Shown here piece after piece: positions 11,328-21,618 of a DNA stretch of 64,000 nt. The notes under the pieces were generated by a model. The model was not told the origin of the DNA. It saw only the letters and a list, made by a program, of their open reading frames with translations, and did no database searches. Position numbers and translations under genes: made by a program. The stretch's first letter is position 1, and each line of letters begins with the position of its first letter. Origin of the DNA: an uncultured Prevotella sp. (lineage in GTDB: Bacteria; Bacteroidota; Bacteroidia; Bacteroidales; Bacteroidaceae); NCBI GenBank assembly GCA_900315525.1, contig OMZO01000008.1, positions 33,421-97,420 on the forward strand. Reading direction: 5' to 3'.

Positions 11328-12329
11328 ATGGATAGAAAGAAGTTTGTATTAATCGTATGGATGCTGCTCGTTGTGGCTGGCGCTTGGGCACAAGTGCAGG
11401 GCGATGCGAAGTGCATCTCAATCATGGGGGCGCCTCTTGAAGGACCCGACTCCGTGTTTATACCTGTGTTCGAGCAGGCTGGTTTTGTGCAGGCTCATCC
11501 TGAAGAGCCTGAAGAGGATACTTATTATTTTGCAGGTGACTTCTACGGTATCAAGTCATCAGTGATGGTGAATGTCGATGAGAAGACCAAGTTGCTCTCT
11601 TCAGTCATCGTGGAATGTGGTCCTTATCGTACGCGCGAACTTTTCGACCGCAACAAGAAGTACCTGCTTGGCAAGTTACAGCGGGAGTGGGGTAACTTCA
11701 GTGCCAAGGGTGACGGTTCGCTTTATCTGCTCAACGACTATGGCTATATCCAGGAGTCGCAGATTCTCCATGAGAATGGCGCTAACTCTATCCGCTATTT
11801 CTATCTGAACTCGTCACCTTATTATAAAGATGCTGCCAACATGGGCCTGAAAGGACAAGTGCAGGAAGTCATCACCCAGAATCCCGTCATGGAGGGGGAT
11901 ATCGTGCACTTCAGCGAGACGGGCGTTCTGGAGGCAGACGAACTGGTTGACAGGAAGTATAATAGTGCCGGCTATCTGGTGAGTGCCTCCATGATCGAGC
12001 AGAATGGTGGGAAAAGCCATCTCACTTATGAATACGATTCAGACAATTGTCTGGTGAAACGTACGTTGACTAATCCCACAACGGGTATTCGTTCTGTTAA
12101 CGAGTACCGTTATAACACGAGTTTTGAGATTATCCAGCAGAGCCTGAAGGCCTTTAGCAAAGAGAATGAGTGCGTGCTGTCGATTACGATGAAGAATGAC
12201 CTCTCAGAGCGTGACGACAATGGCAATTGGACCAAGAACAAGGTACAGCTCACCTATTGGGAGAAAGGTCAGCGCTCACAGATCAATCAGGTAGAGCAGA
12301 CGCGCGTCATCAGCTACTGGGATGAATAA
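11328..12329 (+). CDS. Secreted protein of unknown function
   Basis: 333 residues from ATG 11328. This start gives a clean signal peptide (MDRKKFVLIVWMLLVVAGAWAQ); the longer in-frame start at 11247 would lie upstream of the promoter box. I do not recognise a family. The C-terminal half contains YD/RHS-like strands (LTYEYDSDNCLVKRT, NEYRYNTSFEI, and a final LTYWEKGQR) suggesting beta-hairpin repeats. It is probably periplasmic or on the surface. It stands alone, divergent from the patatin-trmD unit and convergent with ligA (8 nt apart). Confidence 0.75.
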   Translation: MDRKKFVLIVWMLLVVAGAWAQVQGDAKCISIMGAPLEGPDSVFIPVFEQAGFVQAHPEEPEEDTYYFAGDFYGIKSSVMVNVDEKTKLLSSVIVECGPYRTRELFDRNKKYLLGKLQREWGNFSAKGDGSLYLLNDYGYIQESQILHENGANSIRYFYLNSSPYYKDAANMGLKGQVQEVITQNPVMEGDIVHFSETGVLEADELVDRKYNSAGYLVSASMIEQNGGKSHLTYEYDSDNCLVKRTLTNPTTGIRSVNEYRYNTSFEIIQQSLKAFSKENECVLSITMKNDLSERDDNGNWTKNKVQLTYWEKGQRSQINQVEQTRVISYWDE

Positions 12330-12337
12330 TCCTTCCT

Positions 12338-14374
<2,037 letters not shown>

Positions 14375-14388
14375 CTATTATTTTTTTG

Positions 14389-14396
14389 CAAAGGTA
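14389..14396 (-). promoter_or_regulatory. -7 box of ligA
   Basis: TACCTTTG on the minus strand, 17 nt upstream of the ligA ATG. Confidence 0.6.
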
Positions 14397-14415
14397 CGAA
14401 AAAGTTTTTAATATT

Positions 14416-14495
14416 GGCACAGATTACACGGATTAACACAGTTTTTTCCTTTTTGTCCGATCAAGGAATCCGTGCTAATCCGTGTAATCCGTGCC
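14416..14495. repeat. 24-bp near-perfect inverted repeat, ATCCGTG family
   Basis: The left arm 14416-14439 and right arm 14472-14495 match at 22 of 24 positions as reverse complements, with a 32-nt loop. Each arm carries tandem copies of the word AATCCGTG. It lies between the end of the beta-helix lipoprotein gene (14507) and ligA, and could work as a terminator or as a dispersed palindromic element. Confidence 0.75.
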
Positions 14496-14506
14496 TCATC
14501 AGAAGC

Positions 14507-16378
14507 TTACCAGGGACGTCCGCCTCCGCCCCCCATGTTGCCTCCACCGCCCATGCCACCGCCCATCGAGCCGTTGACGGCGGTGCTGGCTGTCACATCT
14601 AAGGACTGTGAGCCGCTGCCGATGGTGCAGCCTGTGGTGAGGTTGTAGAACGAGGTGCCGCCACTCACCTCACAACCAGCACGCAGGGTGTAGCTGCTGC
14701 CACTCTTGAATGAGGGCGATGAGATCATCAGGGCTGTTCCGCAGTTGGAACTGGGGGTGGTGTAGGCGAGGATGGCCTTCGAACCGTCGAGTATGCCGAC
14801 CTTCATGCCCATAGAGGCACTGATGGCGATGCTGGCCTGCTTGGAACTGGAGTCGATGGCTTGCATGCCGCCACCTATGGCGATCACTGTACCGCCGTTG
14901 ATATAGGCTTTGTATTGTTCGGCTGCGTCGAGACCGCATTCAGGCTGACCTGCTCCCTCGGCGATGACCACACCACCGTTGATATAGAGGTTCTTATTGG
15001 CGTCGATGGCGTCGTTGTTATAACTGCGTGCATAGACGTACCCACCGTCGATATAGAGGTTACCGGCTGAGTTGATGGCATCGTCGTAGCTGTAGCTTTC
15101 TACGGTACCTGCCTCAATGTGGATCTCGCTCTTGCTCTCGATACCCTCCGTACCGTCGCCCGTACCCTCCAGGCGCACCTGTGTCTGTCCGCCGCTGACG
15201 GTGATTTTGCCGTCGGCCTTGATACCCTTTGGCGAAACGCTGCCCTTTGAGTCTTTCTGTCGCTTGCCTGTCGTGATGATGCGCACCACACCGTCGTTGA
15301 TGTTGATCTCGTCATCGCAGTTCAGACCCTTGCCGCCTGTACCCGTACTCTTGATGTTCAGCTCGCCACCGTTGATGTTGATCACGCTGTCGGCCTTGAT
15401 GCCAGAGCAAGCGCTATAGTCGTTTTCGTCGCTGTCGTATTCATAACCGCCGCTGGTGAAGATGGTGGTGCGTCCGCCCTCGATACGTACCTCACCGTCT
15501 GTTGAGATACCCTTGTCGGCTGTACCCGTCACGTTGATGTTCACCACGCCACCCGTCAGGATGACGGCCTCATTGCCGCGGATGCCGTTGCCTGAGGAGG
15601 CGTCCACCCAGATGTTGGCTTTAGGCATCGTGCGCACATAGTCGTCGCTGCGGATACCAGCCTTGCAGTTCGCATCGACCTCCAGATAGCCTGAGCCACT
15701 GAAGATCAATTGCCCCTCAGAGAAGAAGCAGCCCTTCATGTCCTCGCTGTCGGTAGCGTCAGAGTAGTTAGCACCATCAGTCAAATAATTTTTTGTACCG
15801 TCGTTGAGTACGATGAAGGTGCGCTTCTTACTTTGGTTGTTGATGGCGGCGCCATCAGGGTTGGTGATACTCACGCTGTTGAGCACGATAGCCTGCTTCT
15901 TCGTCGAGTAGAGTTTGAAGAAGCCGTCGCTGGTCTCGCCCGTCAGCACGTATTTGATCACCAGGTCTGTGTTGTTGGTGGCGATGACGTCATTTCCGTT
16001 GATGCTCACGATACCACTTTCGTCGCCGCTGACGGAGGCATTGCCCGATTGGCTGAAGGTGACGGTGATGGTCTTGTCGAACGTCGTGTTCTCGATGTAG
16101 TCATCGTCGTTCGTATCGACGTTTACTGATTCCGAGAGGGCATTCTTGTCGAGCGCGATGGTGAACGAGGTGACGTCGCCGTCGCTCGTGACGCCTGTTA
16201 TCACGTCATCTGCCGTTGAGGTTGAGTTCGAATTGTCGTCGTTGCTCTCACTGGTTGTCGAGGAGGTGGAGTTACCCTGATTGGTCCAGCCTTCGCCATA
16301 CCAGCCGTCATCAGTCGAACAGGCCATTGCTGCGAACACCAGTGTGAACATCACCCAGAATTGATTCATCTTTTTCAT
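14507..16378 (-). CDS. Carbohydrate-binding beta-helix lipoprotein (Cthe_2159/DUF4353-like)
   Basis: 623 residues. A lipoprotein signal peptide ends in AAMAC (Cys20), followed by a Ser/Thr/Asn-rich linker (about 25-60). The rest is a long repetitive region with recurring blocks such as ISTDGEVRIEGGRTTIF, IKADGKITVSGGQTQV and IDGGYVYARSYN. These are the turns of a right-handed beta-helix as in the Cthe_2159 polygalacturonate-binding family. The last 20 residues are Gly/Met-rich (GGGMGGGGNMGGGGG). It is predicted to be surface- or periplasm-anchored and sugar-binding; catalytic activity is not evident. Proteins of this type often occur with CotH proteins; a CotH gene is present here but 19 kb away. 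Confidence 0.82.
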   Translation of the reverse strand: MKKMNQFWVMFTLVFAAMACSTDDGWYGEGWTNQGNSTSSTTSESNDDNSNSTSTADDVITGVTSDGDVTSFTIALDKNALSESVNVDTNDDDYIENTTFDKTITVTFSQSGNASVSGDESGIVSINGNDVIATNNTDLVIKYVLTGETSDGFFKLYSTKKQAIVLNSVSITNPDGAAINNQSKKRTFIVLNDGTKNYLTDGANYSDATDSEDMKGCFFSEGQLIFSGSGYLEVDANCKAGIRSDDYVRTMPKANIWVDASSGNGIRGNEAVILTGGVVNINVTGTADKGISTDGEVRIEGGRTTIFTSGGYEYDSDENDYSACSGIKADSVININGGELNIKSTGTGGKGLNCDDEININDGVVRIITTGKRQKDSKGSVSPKGIKADGKITVSGGQTQVRLEGTGDGTEGIESKSEIHIEAGTVESYSYDDAINSAGNLYIDGGYVYARSYNNDAIDANKNLYINGGVVIAEGAGQPECGLDAAEQYKAYINGGTVIAIGGGMQAIDSSSKQASIAISASMGMKVGILDGSKAILAYTTPSSNCGTALMISSPSFKSGSSYTLRAGCEVSGGTSFYNLTTGCTIGSGSQSLDVTASTAVNGSMGGGMGGGGNMGGGGGRPW

Positions 16379-16415
16379 AACGAATGATTGTTTAATTGTT
16401 CATTTTTTGATGATG

Positions 16416-16516
16416 CAAAGGTAGGCATTGTTTAAGCCAACGGCAATTTTTTTCTGCGAATCGCCCGAATTATTCAGCGAATCGTTTTGCAGTTCGCCCT
16501 TTTTACATTACCTTTG
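16416..16516. promoter_or_regulatory. Divergent promoters of beta-helix lipoprotein (-) and HExxH protein (+)
   Basis: Minus TACCTTTG at 16423-16416 precedes ATG 16378. Plus TACCTTTG at 16509-16516 precedes ATG 16525 by 8 nt. Confidence 0.6.
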
Positions 16517-16524
16517 TCCCCGAT

Positions 16525-16992
16525 ATGCTTCAGATGCTGCAAATAGTGCCTATCATGTGGCGGGCTGTTCGTCCGAGTAGGGTGACTGATATGCCTGCCG
16601 TCATGAATGCCTTCTGGCTTCGTAAGGGCTACGAGGGACTGACCTTCTTTGGTACCATCCTCACGCCCACACAGCGGGAGGCTGACGCCTTCAACGGCGT
16701 CTATAGTGTGATGAAGAATCACGAGATGATCCATCTGCGTCAGGCTCAGGCCTGTGGCGACTCGTGGCTGCGCTTCTATCTGCTGTATATCTGGTATTGG
16801 CTGAAGGGCCTCCGCATGAGTCGGCGGATGCCGCATGCGGCCTATCTGCTCAATCCCTTCGAGATGGAGGCCTACAGTCGGATGTACGACCTGCACTATC
16901 TCGACCGTTGTGAGGGTGGGGCACAGGAGTGGCGGCGCTATGCGGAGATGTCGCTCGAAGAACGGCTCGCTTGCTATCAGAGGAAATCATAA
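16525..16992 (+). CDS. Small HExxH-containing protein of unknown function
   Basis: 155 residues. The central motif NHEMIHLRQA (His-Glu-x-x-His) is that of zincin metallopeptidases, and a short hydrophobic stretch (WLRFYLLYIWYWLKGL) follows. The N-terminal block PSRVTDMPAVMNAFWLRKGYEG and the later LLNPFEMEAY look conserved; a Glu in FEMEAY could be the third metal ligand, which is a guess. The start could also be ATG 16555, which would give a leader of about 30 nt. It is the first gene of a probable three-gene plus-strand run (DMT transporter 10 nt downstream, then the C1 peptidase). Confidence 0.7.
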   Translation: MLQMLQIVPIMWRAVRPSRVTDMPAVMNAFWLRKGYEGLTFFGTILTPTQREADAFNGVYSVMKNHEMIHLRQAQACGDSWLRFYLLYIWYWLKGLRMSRRMPHAAYLLNPFEMEAYSRMYDLHYLDRCEGGAQEWRRYAEMSLEERLACYQRKS

Positions 16993-17002
16993 TCACATAG
17001 GA

Positions 17003-17899
17003 ATGGAAAATAAGAAACTGCAGGCGCACAGCGCCATCTTTCTCGCCAACACGATCTTCGGGCTGGGCGTCCCTGTCACCAAACTCTTGCTCGATGAGTG
17101 GGTCACCCCGATGGGCTATATGGCCTCTCGTTCGCTGGGTGCCTGTCTGGTGTTCTGGCTCATTGCCGCCTTCATGCCGAAGGAACATGTGGAGAAGCGC
17201 GACCTCGTCACCATCCTCTTTGGTGGCTTGCTGGGCTTCGTCATCTCTCAGACGCTGACGGCCTGGGCACTCGACTTCACCAGTCCCATCTATTTCTCGC
17301 TGATAGCCACGCTCACGCCTGTGGCGGTGATGCTCTGTGCTGCTCTGACGATTGGGGAGAAGATCACGCCGATGAAGTCGTTGGGTGTCTTGTTGGGTAT
17401 CGCAGGTGCCGTACTCATGGTGCTGATGAGTCAGTCGATGGGTTCAGGCAAGAACGACCTGATAGGCATCGTGCTGGCGATGCTCAGCGTGCTCACGTGG
17501 GCCATCTACCTTATTATTACGCGTAAGGTCGCTGAGAAGTACTCGCCTGTCACGCAGATGAAGTATGTCTTTCTGATCTCAGCCATTGTCACCGTTCCCA
17601 TCGCCTTGCCAGAACTCTCCCAGAATGCCCTTTATACAGCAGCCTGGGGTTGGGATGGCGCACTCGAGATGGCCTTCATCGTACTGGGCGCTACGGCCCT
17701 CGGCTATTTCCTCATCCCCTTCGCGATGAAATATCTGCAGGCCACGACCGTCTCCATCTACACCAATCTCCAGCCCGTCGTCGCCTCTGTGATTGCCATC
17801 ATCCTCGGGCAGGACATCCTCACCTGGGACAAACCCGTTGCGGGCATCCTCGTCCTCCTCAGTGCTTATATCGTCACCGTCGTTACGGCCAAAGAATAA
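17003..17899 (+). CDS. DMT-family (EamA) transporter
   Basis: 298 residues from ATG 17003; earlier in-frame starts overlap the preceding gene. It has about ten hydrophobic segments in two EamA repeats (about 8-140 and 150-295), including FLANTIFGLGVPVTK, GLLGFVISQTLTAWAL and IVLAMLSVLTWAIYL. It is predicted to be an inner-membrane exporter of small metabolites; substrate unknown. It lies 10 nt after the HExxH gene and 21 nt before the peptidase gene. Confidence 0.9.
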   Translation: MENKKLQAHSAIFLANTIFGLGVPVTKLLLDEWVTPMGYMASRSLGACLVFWLIAAFMPKEHVEKRDLVTILFGGLLGFVISQTLTAWALDFTSPIYFSLIATLTPVAVMLCAALTIGEKITPMKSLGVLLGIAGAVLMVLMSQSMGSGKNDLIGIVLAMLSVLTWAIYLIITRKVAEKYSPVTQMKYVFLISAIVTVPIALPELSQNALYTAAWGWDGALEMAFIVLGATALGYFLIPFAMKYLQATTVSIYTNLQPVVASVIAIILGQDILTWDKPVAGILVLLSAYIVTVVTAKE

Positions 17900-17920
17900 A
17901 ATTTTTTCTGAAGTTAGTTT

Positions 17921-19063
17921 ATGTCACATTATTATTATAAAGCAGTCATTGCAATGATGCTGATGGCGACAACAGCATCGGCACAGGAGAATCTACAGCG
18001 CGGAGCCATTGCTTCGCAGGTGAAGAAATCGTTTACTACGGTGAAGGAACTCCCGATAACCAGCGTGAAAAATCAGTATCGTAGTGGCACTTGTTGGGCA
18101 TACGCCACATTGGGATATTTTGAAAGCGAGATACTGCGACAGACGGGTAGGACATACGATCTGTGTGAGATGTTTGTGGTGAACAACGACTATATGGACA
18201 ACGCTACCCACTATGTGCGTATGCATGGCTACAGTCAGATTTCCGAAGGTGGCTCTTGTGATGATGTGCTGGAAGTGATACGTCAGCATGGCATCTGCCC
18301 AGAGAACGCGATGCCTGCACCAGGCTCGTTGACGGGCGATTCGCTGGCTAACTTCAAGGTGTTCTTCCCAGAGTTGGAACGTACTGTAAGCAGTATTGTT
18401 GTTAAGGATGCCAAGGCCCCCAAGGCTCATTGGCAGGATAGCGTGCAGGCAGTCATCGAACGCTATATAGGTCGCTGTCCTGAGAAGTTTGAATATCAGG
18501 GAAAGACATACACGCCAAAAACGTTTGCTGAGAGTCTCTCGCTCAACCTCGACGATTACGTCAGCTTGACCAGCTTTACGCATCATCCGTTCAACCAATG
18601 GTTTGTGATAGAGGCACCTTACAAATGGCGACTGAAACCGAGTTACAACATTCCTCTAGAACAGTTGATGGATGTGCTCGACAAGGCTATTGATGCAGGC
18701 TACACGGTGGCTTGGGGCGGCGATGTGACAGGCGATTTTACGCGCACAGGACTGGCCATGCTGCCAGAAGGCGTGAAGCCCACCCAACAGTTGCGGCAGG
18801 AACAATGGGACGATTGGCAATTTACCTACGACCACGTCATGCTCATCTACGGCAAGGCCATAGACGAACAGGGGCATCCTTACTATATGGTAAAAAACTC
18901 CTGGGGACAGAGTGGGGAGTACAAAGGTGTTTGGTATATGTCGCGCGACTATATCGCCCTGAATACCACCTACCTATTCCTCAATCGCCATGCACTCCCT
19001 GCTGTAATAAAAATTAGTGCATCTCTCACAGACCGCTTCAGAGTGCCTTCACAGGCAGATTAA
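17921..19063 (+). CDS. C1 (papain-like) secreted cysteine peptidase
   Basis: 380 residues with a short signal peptide (about 1-22, ending TASAQ). Catalytic Cys in RSGTCWAYATLG, His in TYDHVMLIYG and Asn in VKNSWGQSGEYKGVWY. The bleomycin-hydrolase-like regions between them (ICPENAMPAPGSL, YTVAWGGDVTGDFTR) are shared with the frameshifted gene at 880-2021, so the two are paralogues. It is a predicted periplasmic aminopeptidase or endopeptidase. The C-terminal tail after LPAVIKI differs from that of the paralogue (which ends AIPAEIRKKLGI). Confidence 0.9.
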   Translation: MSHYYYKAVIAMMLMATTASAQENLQRGAIASQVKKSFTTVKELPITSVKNQYRSGTCWAYATLGYFESEILRQTGRTYDLCEMFVVNNDYMDNATHYVRMHGYSQISEGGSCDDVLEVIRQHGICPENAMPAPGSLTGDSLANFKVFFPELERTVSSIVVKDAKAPKAHWQDSVQAVIERYIGRCPEKFEYQGKTYTPKTFAESLSLNLDDYVSLTSFTHHPFNQWFVIEAPYKWRLKPSYNIPLEQLMDVLDKAIDAGYTVAWGGDVTGDFTRTGLAMLPEGVKPTQQLRQEQWDDWQFTYDHVMLIYGKAIDEQGHPYYMVKNSWGQSGEYKGVWYMSRDYIALNTTYLFLNRHALPAVIKISASLTDRFRVPSQAD

Positions 19064-19162
19064 TGGAAAAACTTGCTAGGATTAATGCGCGCAAATTTTA
19101 GATTTAAATCTCGCAATTTTTATCTTTAATGACCACCACCTCAGTATCTCTCGTCGACAGTG

Positions 19163-19193
19163 CAAAGGTACAAAAAATTCAAATACAAAACAA
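19163..19193 (-). promoter_or_regulatory. Orphan leftward promoter
   Basis: TACCTTTG at 19170-19163 with TTG at 19193-19191, spacing 20 nt. It points at the 3' end of the C1 peptidase gene, and no minus-strand gene follows. It resembles the leftward promoters inside repeats A, B and C. Confidence 0.45.
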
Positions 19194-19432
19194 GCCTTTT
19201 CGAATTTATTTCAAATTTATTTCAAATGTTAAAATGATGGAGCAGCGAGAGCAGAATCCAAGCTTGTTTGCTACCCGTTTGCCGTTTTGCCGTTTCACCG
19301 TTGCATTTGCAGAATCGATATGCGTGCCATCCACTCTCTATATATTATATATAATTATTATATATTATAATATATAATAATTTTAAATAGATATACTATC
19401 CCCCAATACACGAAACGCAAATATCAAATGTA

Positions 19433-19464
19433 ACGCCTAAACGCCTAAACGCCTAAACGCCTAA
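19433..19464. repeat. Tandem repeat, 4 x ACGCCTAA
   Basis: Four exact 8-bp copies in a row. It is a simple-sequence tract that could vary in number between strains. Confidence 0.9.
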
Positions 19465-19583
19465 ATGATAGTTTTGAACGGTACAAATGGATGACTCTGT
19501 TACACTTAGTCGAGTTCGAAACGGAAAATTTTAACATTTCAAGAAATTATTCTCAAATAGTACGATATTACAAAAATTTTTAT

Positions 19584-19591
19584 TACCTTTG
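19584..19591 (+). promoter_or_regulatory. -7 box of HD-domain gene
   Basis: TACCTTTG; ATG 19637 follows after 45 nt. Confidence 0.6.
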
Positions 19592-19636
19592 TACTCGAAA
19601 TACCTCACGGCGCGCGATGAATAACTAAAAACGAAT

Positions 19637-20101
19637 ATGCAAAAGATTATAGAAGAAATACGTGAGTACGTACACTCGCAATGGACACTTGGAAAAATAC
19701 ATGGAATAAGTCATTGGGATCGTGTCTATGAGAATGGGCAGCGACTGTTAGCTCCAGGCGTGAATCCTCTTGTAGTGGGATTGTTTGCCTACCTTCATGA
19801 CTCTTGCCGTATGGATGATTGGGAGGACCTTGATCATGGTCAGCGGGCGGCAGTGTGGATTGATACGTTGCGGAATACATATTTGAAGGATGTTTCCGAT
19901 GAGGAGATCGGGTTGCTGAAAGAAGCATGCCGTCTTCATACCATAGAGCACAAAACGGGTAATCCTACAATTGACGCCTGCTTTGATTCTGATCGCCTGG
20001 ACTTGTGGCGAGTAGGTATTATTCCAGATCCAGATAGACTCGCAACGGAAAAGGGAAAGGAGATTGCAAGAAATACGGACTATAAGGCGTTAATAGGATA
20101 G
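19637..20101 (+). CDS. HD-domain phosphohydrolase-like protein
   Basis: 154 residues, a short single-domain protein. Metal-binding signature of the HD superfamily: His in HGISHWDRV (about 19-27), the HD pair in LFAYLHDSCR, His in ACRLHTIEHK and a distal Asp in DSDRLDLWRVGI. It probably hydrolyses a phosphate ester or a nucleotide; substrate unknown. It stands alone under its own promoter. Its stop codon TAG is the first three bases of a repeat that is also present at 63841. Confidence 0.8.
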   Translation: MQKIIEEIREYVHSQWTLGKIHGISHWDRVYENGQRLLAPGVNPLVVGLFAYLHDSCRMDDWEDLDHGQRAAVWIDTLRNTYLKDVSDEEIGLLKEACRLHTIEHKTGNPTIDACFDSDRLDLWRVGIIPDPDRLATEKGKEIARNTDYKALIG

Positions 20102-20162
20102 CCTTGGGGACAGTTAATTGAGTTATAGCAGCCTCATACCCAAGCACCTGTCCCTACGACTA
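20099..20162. repeat. Type-2 hairpin repeat, copy 1
   Basis: It begins in the stop codon of the HD gene with TAGCCTTGGGG. Internal pairings are CTTGGG with CCCAAG, and GGGACAG with CTGTCCC. The block GTTATAGCAGCCTCATACCCAAG and the end CTGTCCCTACGACTA are shared with 63841-63901. Confidence 0.85.
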
Positions 20163-20206
20163 CAAAAAAATAGTATGTAAATGTTTGATGGATAAGAAAA
20201 AAGTTG

Positions 20207-20214
20207 TATCTTTG
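20207..20214 (+). promoter_or_regulatory. -7 box of RhuM-Fic gene
   Basis: TATCTTTG, 24 nt before ATG 20239. Confidence 0.6.
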
Positions 20215-20238
20215 CAGAATGGTTTTATCAGATAGAAA

Positions 20239-21225
20239 ATGGACGAGAACAAGATTGTAATCTATCAGACGGAGGACGGACAGACGCAGATAGATGTCCG
20301 CTTGGAGAATGAGACGGTATGGTTGACACAGGCTCAGATGGCAGAGTTGTTTGAAACAGACAGAACCTCAATAGTTCGTCACATCAACAATATCTATAGA
20401 GCTGATGAATTAGAACGAGAGGCAACCTGTGCAAAAATTGCACAAGTTCAAACTGAAGGGAAAAGACAAGTTACCCGTACTATCCCATATTTCAATTTGG
20501 ATATGATTATTTCAGTAGGGTATCGTGTCAATTCTAAGCGTGGCGTAAAATTTCGTCAATGGGCTAATCGAGTGTTGAAGGAATACCTCGTGAAAGGCTA
20601 TGCCGTCAACGAGCGTATCCGTAAGGAGCAGATTGGCGAGTTGCGCCAGTTGGTAGGTATGCTGGGGCGCACAATTCAGAATCAGACCTTGCTGTCGAAT
20701 GATGAGACCAATGCGCTTTTCGAGGTGGTGACGGATTATACCTATGCCCTCGATACGCTTGATAATTACGATTACGAGCGACTGACCATCGACAAGACCA
20801 CCAAGCAAGAGCCTTTCCATGCAACGTATGAGAATGCGATGGAGGCCATCAATGGTTTGCGCGAGAAATTTGGTGGATTTACTCTTTTTGGCAATGAGAA
20901 AGACGATTCATTCAAGAGCAGTATAGGTCAGATTTATCAAACTTTTAGTGGCGAGGAACTCTATCCCAGTGTAGAGGAGAAAGCCGCTATGCTGCTTTAT
21001 CTCGTAACCAAGAATCATTCCTTCAGCGATGGCAACAAGCGCATTGCAGCCACGCTGTTCTTGTGGTTCCTGAATAATAATGGTATTCTCTATCGCGAAG
21101 ACGGCTCAAAACGCCTAGCAGATAATACCCTCGTGGCCCTTACGCTGATGATTGCAGAGAGTAAGACAGAGGAGAAAGATGTGATGGTAAAAGTGGTGGT
21201 GAATTTGATCAATCAGAAGAACTAG
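20239..21225 (+). CDS. RhuM-type N-terminal domain fused to Fic/Doc domain
   Basis: 328 residues. The N-terminal part (about 1-130) is the RhuM module: VRLENETVWLTQAQMAELF, an H-I-N-N-I helix, IPYFNLDMIISVGYRVNSKRG and VKFRQWANRVLKEYL. The other two RhuM genes in the window have the same module, and it probably binds DNA. The C-terminal part (about 190-328) has the Doc-type Fic motif HSFSDGNKR, expected to transfer a phosphate or nucleotide group to a target protein. Fic/Doc proteins are often toxins; no separate antitoxin with an inhibitory helix is seen next to it. The middle helix region (about 130-185) links the two. It is a single-gene unit with its own promoter. Confidence 0.87.
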   Translation: MDENKIVIYQTEDGQTQIDVRLENETVWLTQAQMAELFETDRTSIVRHINNIYRADELEREATCAKIAQVQTEGKRQVTRTIPYFNLDMIISVGYRVNSKRGVKFRQWANRVLKEYLVKGYAVNERIRKEQIGELRQLVGMLGRTIQNQTLLSNDETNALFEVVTDYTYALDTLDNYDYERLTIDKTTKQEPFHATYENAMEAINGLREKFGGFTLFGNEKDDSFKSSIGQIYQTFSGEELYPSVEEKAAMLLYLVTKNHSFSDGNKRIAATLFLWFLNNNGILYREDGSKRLADNTLVALTLMIAESKTEEKDVMVKVVVNLINQKN

Positions 21226-21251
21226 TCCCCGATCCAGAATCTCATTAACGC

Positions 21252-21474
21252 ATGTAGGGCCTGCATCACTGCGGGCCCTACATACATCATTACTAACCTA
21301 AAAAACTAAAATCAATTTATAACGTATGAAAAAGAAACTCTAACTTTGTTTTGTTGATGCAAAGGTACGGCGGGTTTCGGCGATTTCCAAATTTTTAAGA
21401 TAGATCTTTTAGGAGTTGTTGCGACAAGATAAGGAAGATACGACAAGTTGGTATGTAAGCCCCTCAATCCTGTC
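21252..21474. repeat. Type-1 cassette repeat, copy A
   Basis: It starts 26 nt after the RhuM-Fic stop with a hairpin: ATGTAGGGCCTGCA, loop TCAC, TGCGGGCCCTACAT (one G-T pair). Next come an ATGAAAAAGAAA word, a leftward promoter (CAAAGGTA at 21360-21367, CAAA about 20 nt further right), the block GGCGGGTTTCGGCGATTTCC, GTTGTTGCGAC and a terminal AATCCTGTC. It is the more diverged of three copies; B and C are nearly identical to each other. Confidence 0.85.
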
Positions 21475-21515
21475 ACAAAGGCATTTTCTTTTGTCTAATT
21501 ATCTACTTTTTTCTG

Positions 21516-21553
21516 ATTATAAGCTTATAATATAAAAAATAGTTGTATTTTTG
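21516..21553 (+). promoter_or_regulatory. Promoter and candidate operator of the four-gene operon
   Basis: The -7 box TATTTTTG (21546-21553) is preceded by a perfect 16-bp palindrome, ATTATAAGCTTATAAT (21516-21531). The palindrome covers the place where a -33 element would lie, so a dimeric repressor bound there would block transcription. No -33 TTTG is visible. ATG 21619 follows. Confidence 0.5.
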
Positions 21554-21618
21554 CGACTGAATAACTAAAAACTATATATAGTTTGGAGAATATAAATGAA
21601 ATGTGATTCTTGATTTGT

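Larger units (their letters stand above)
19064..19583. repeat. Non-coding stretch with short repeats at left edge of the accessory island
   Basis: No gene is recognised. It holds a 12-bp palindrome AGATTTAAATCT (19099-19110), a leftward promoter-like pair with no gene in front of it, two direct copies of ATTTATTTCAA near 19204-19226, CCGTTT-type repeats near 19270-19310, an alternating AT tract (19339-19384), a fourfold 8-bp tandem repeat (19433-19464), and a short sequence (about 19509-19533) that recurs near 63818. Confidence 0.6.

Noticed and set aside
19433-19464. CRISPR array
   Set aside because: Four 8-bp units without spacers form a simple tandem repeat, and no cas gene is near.
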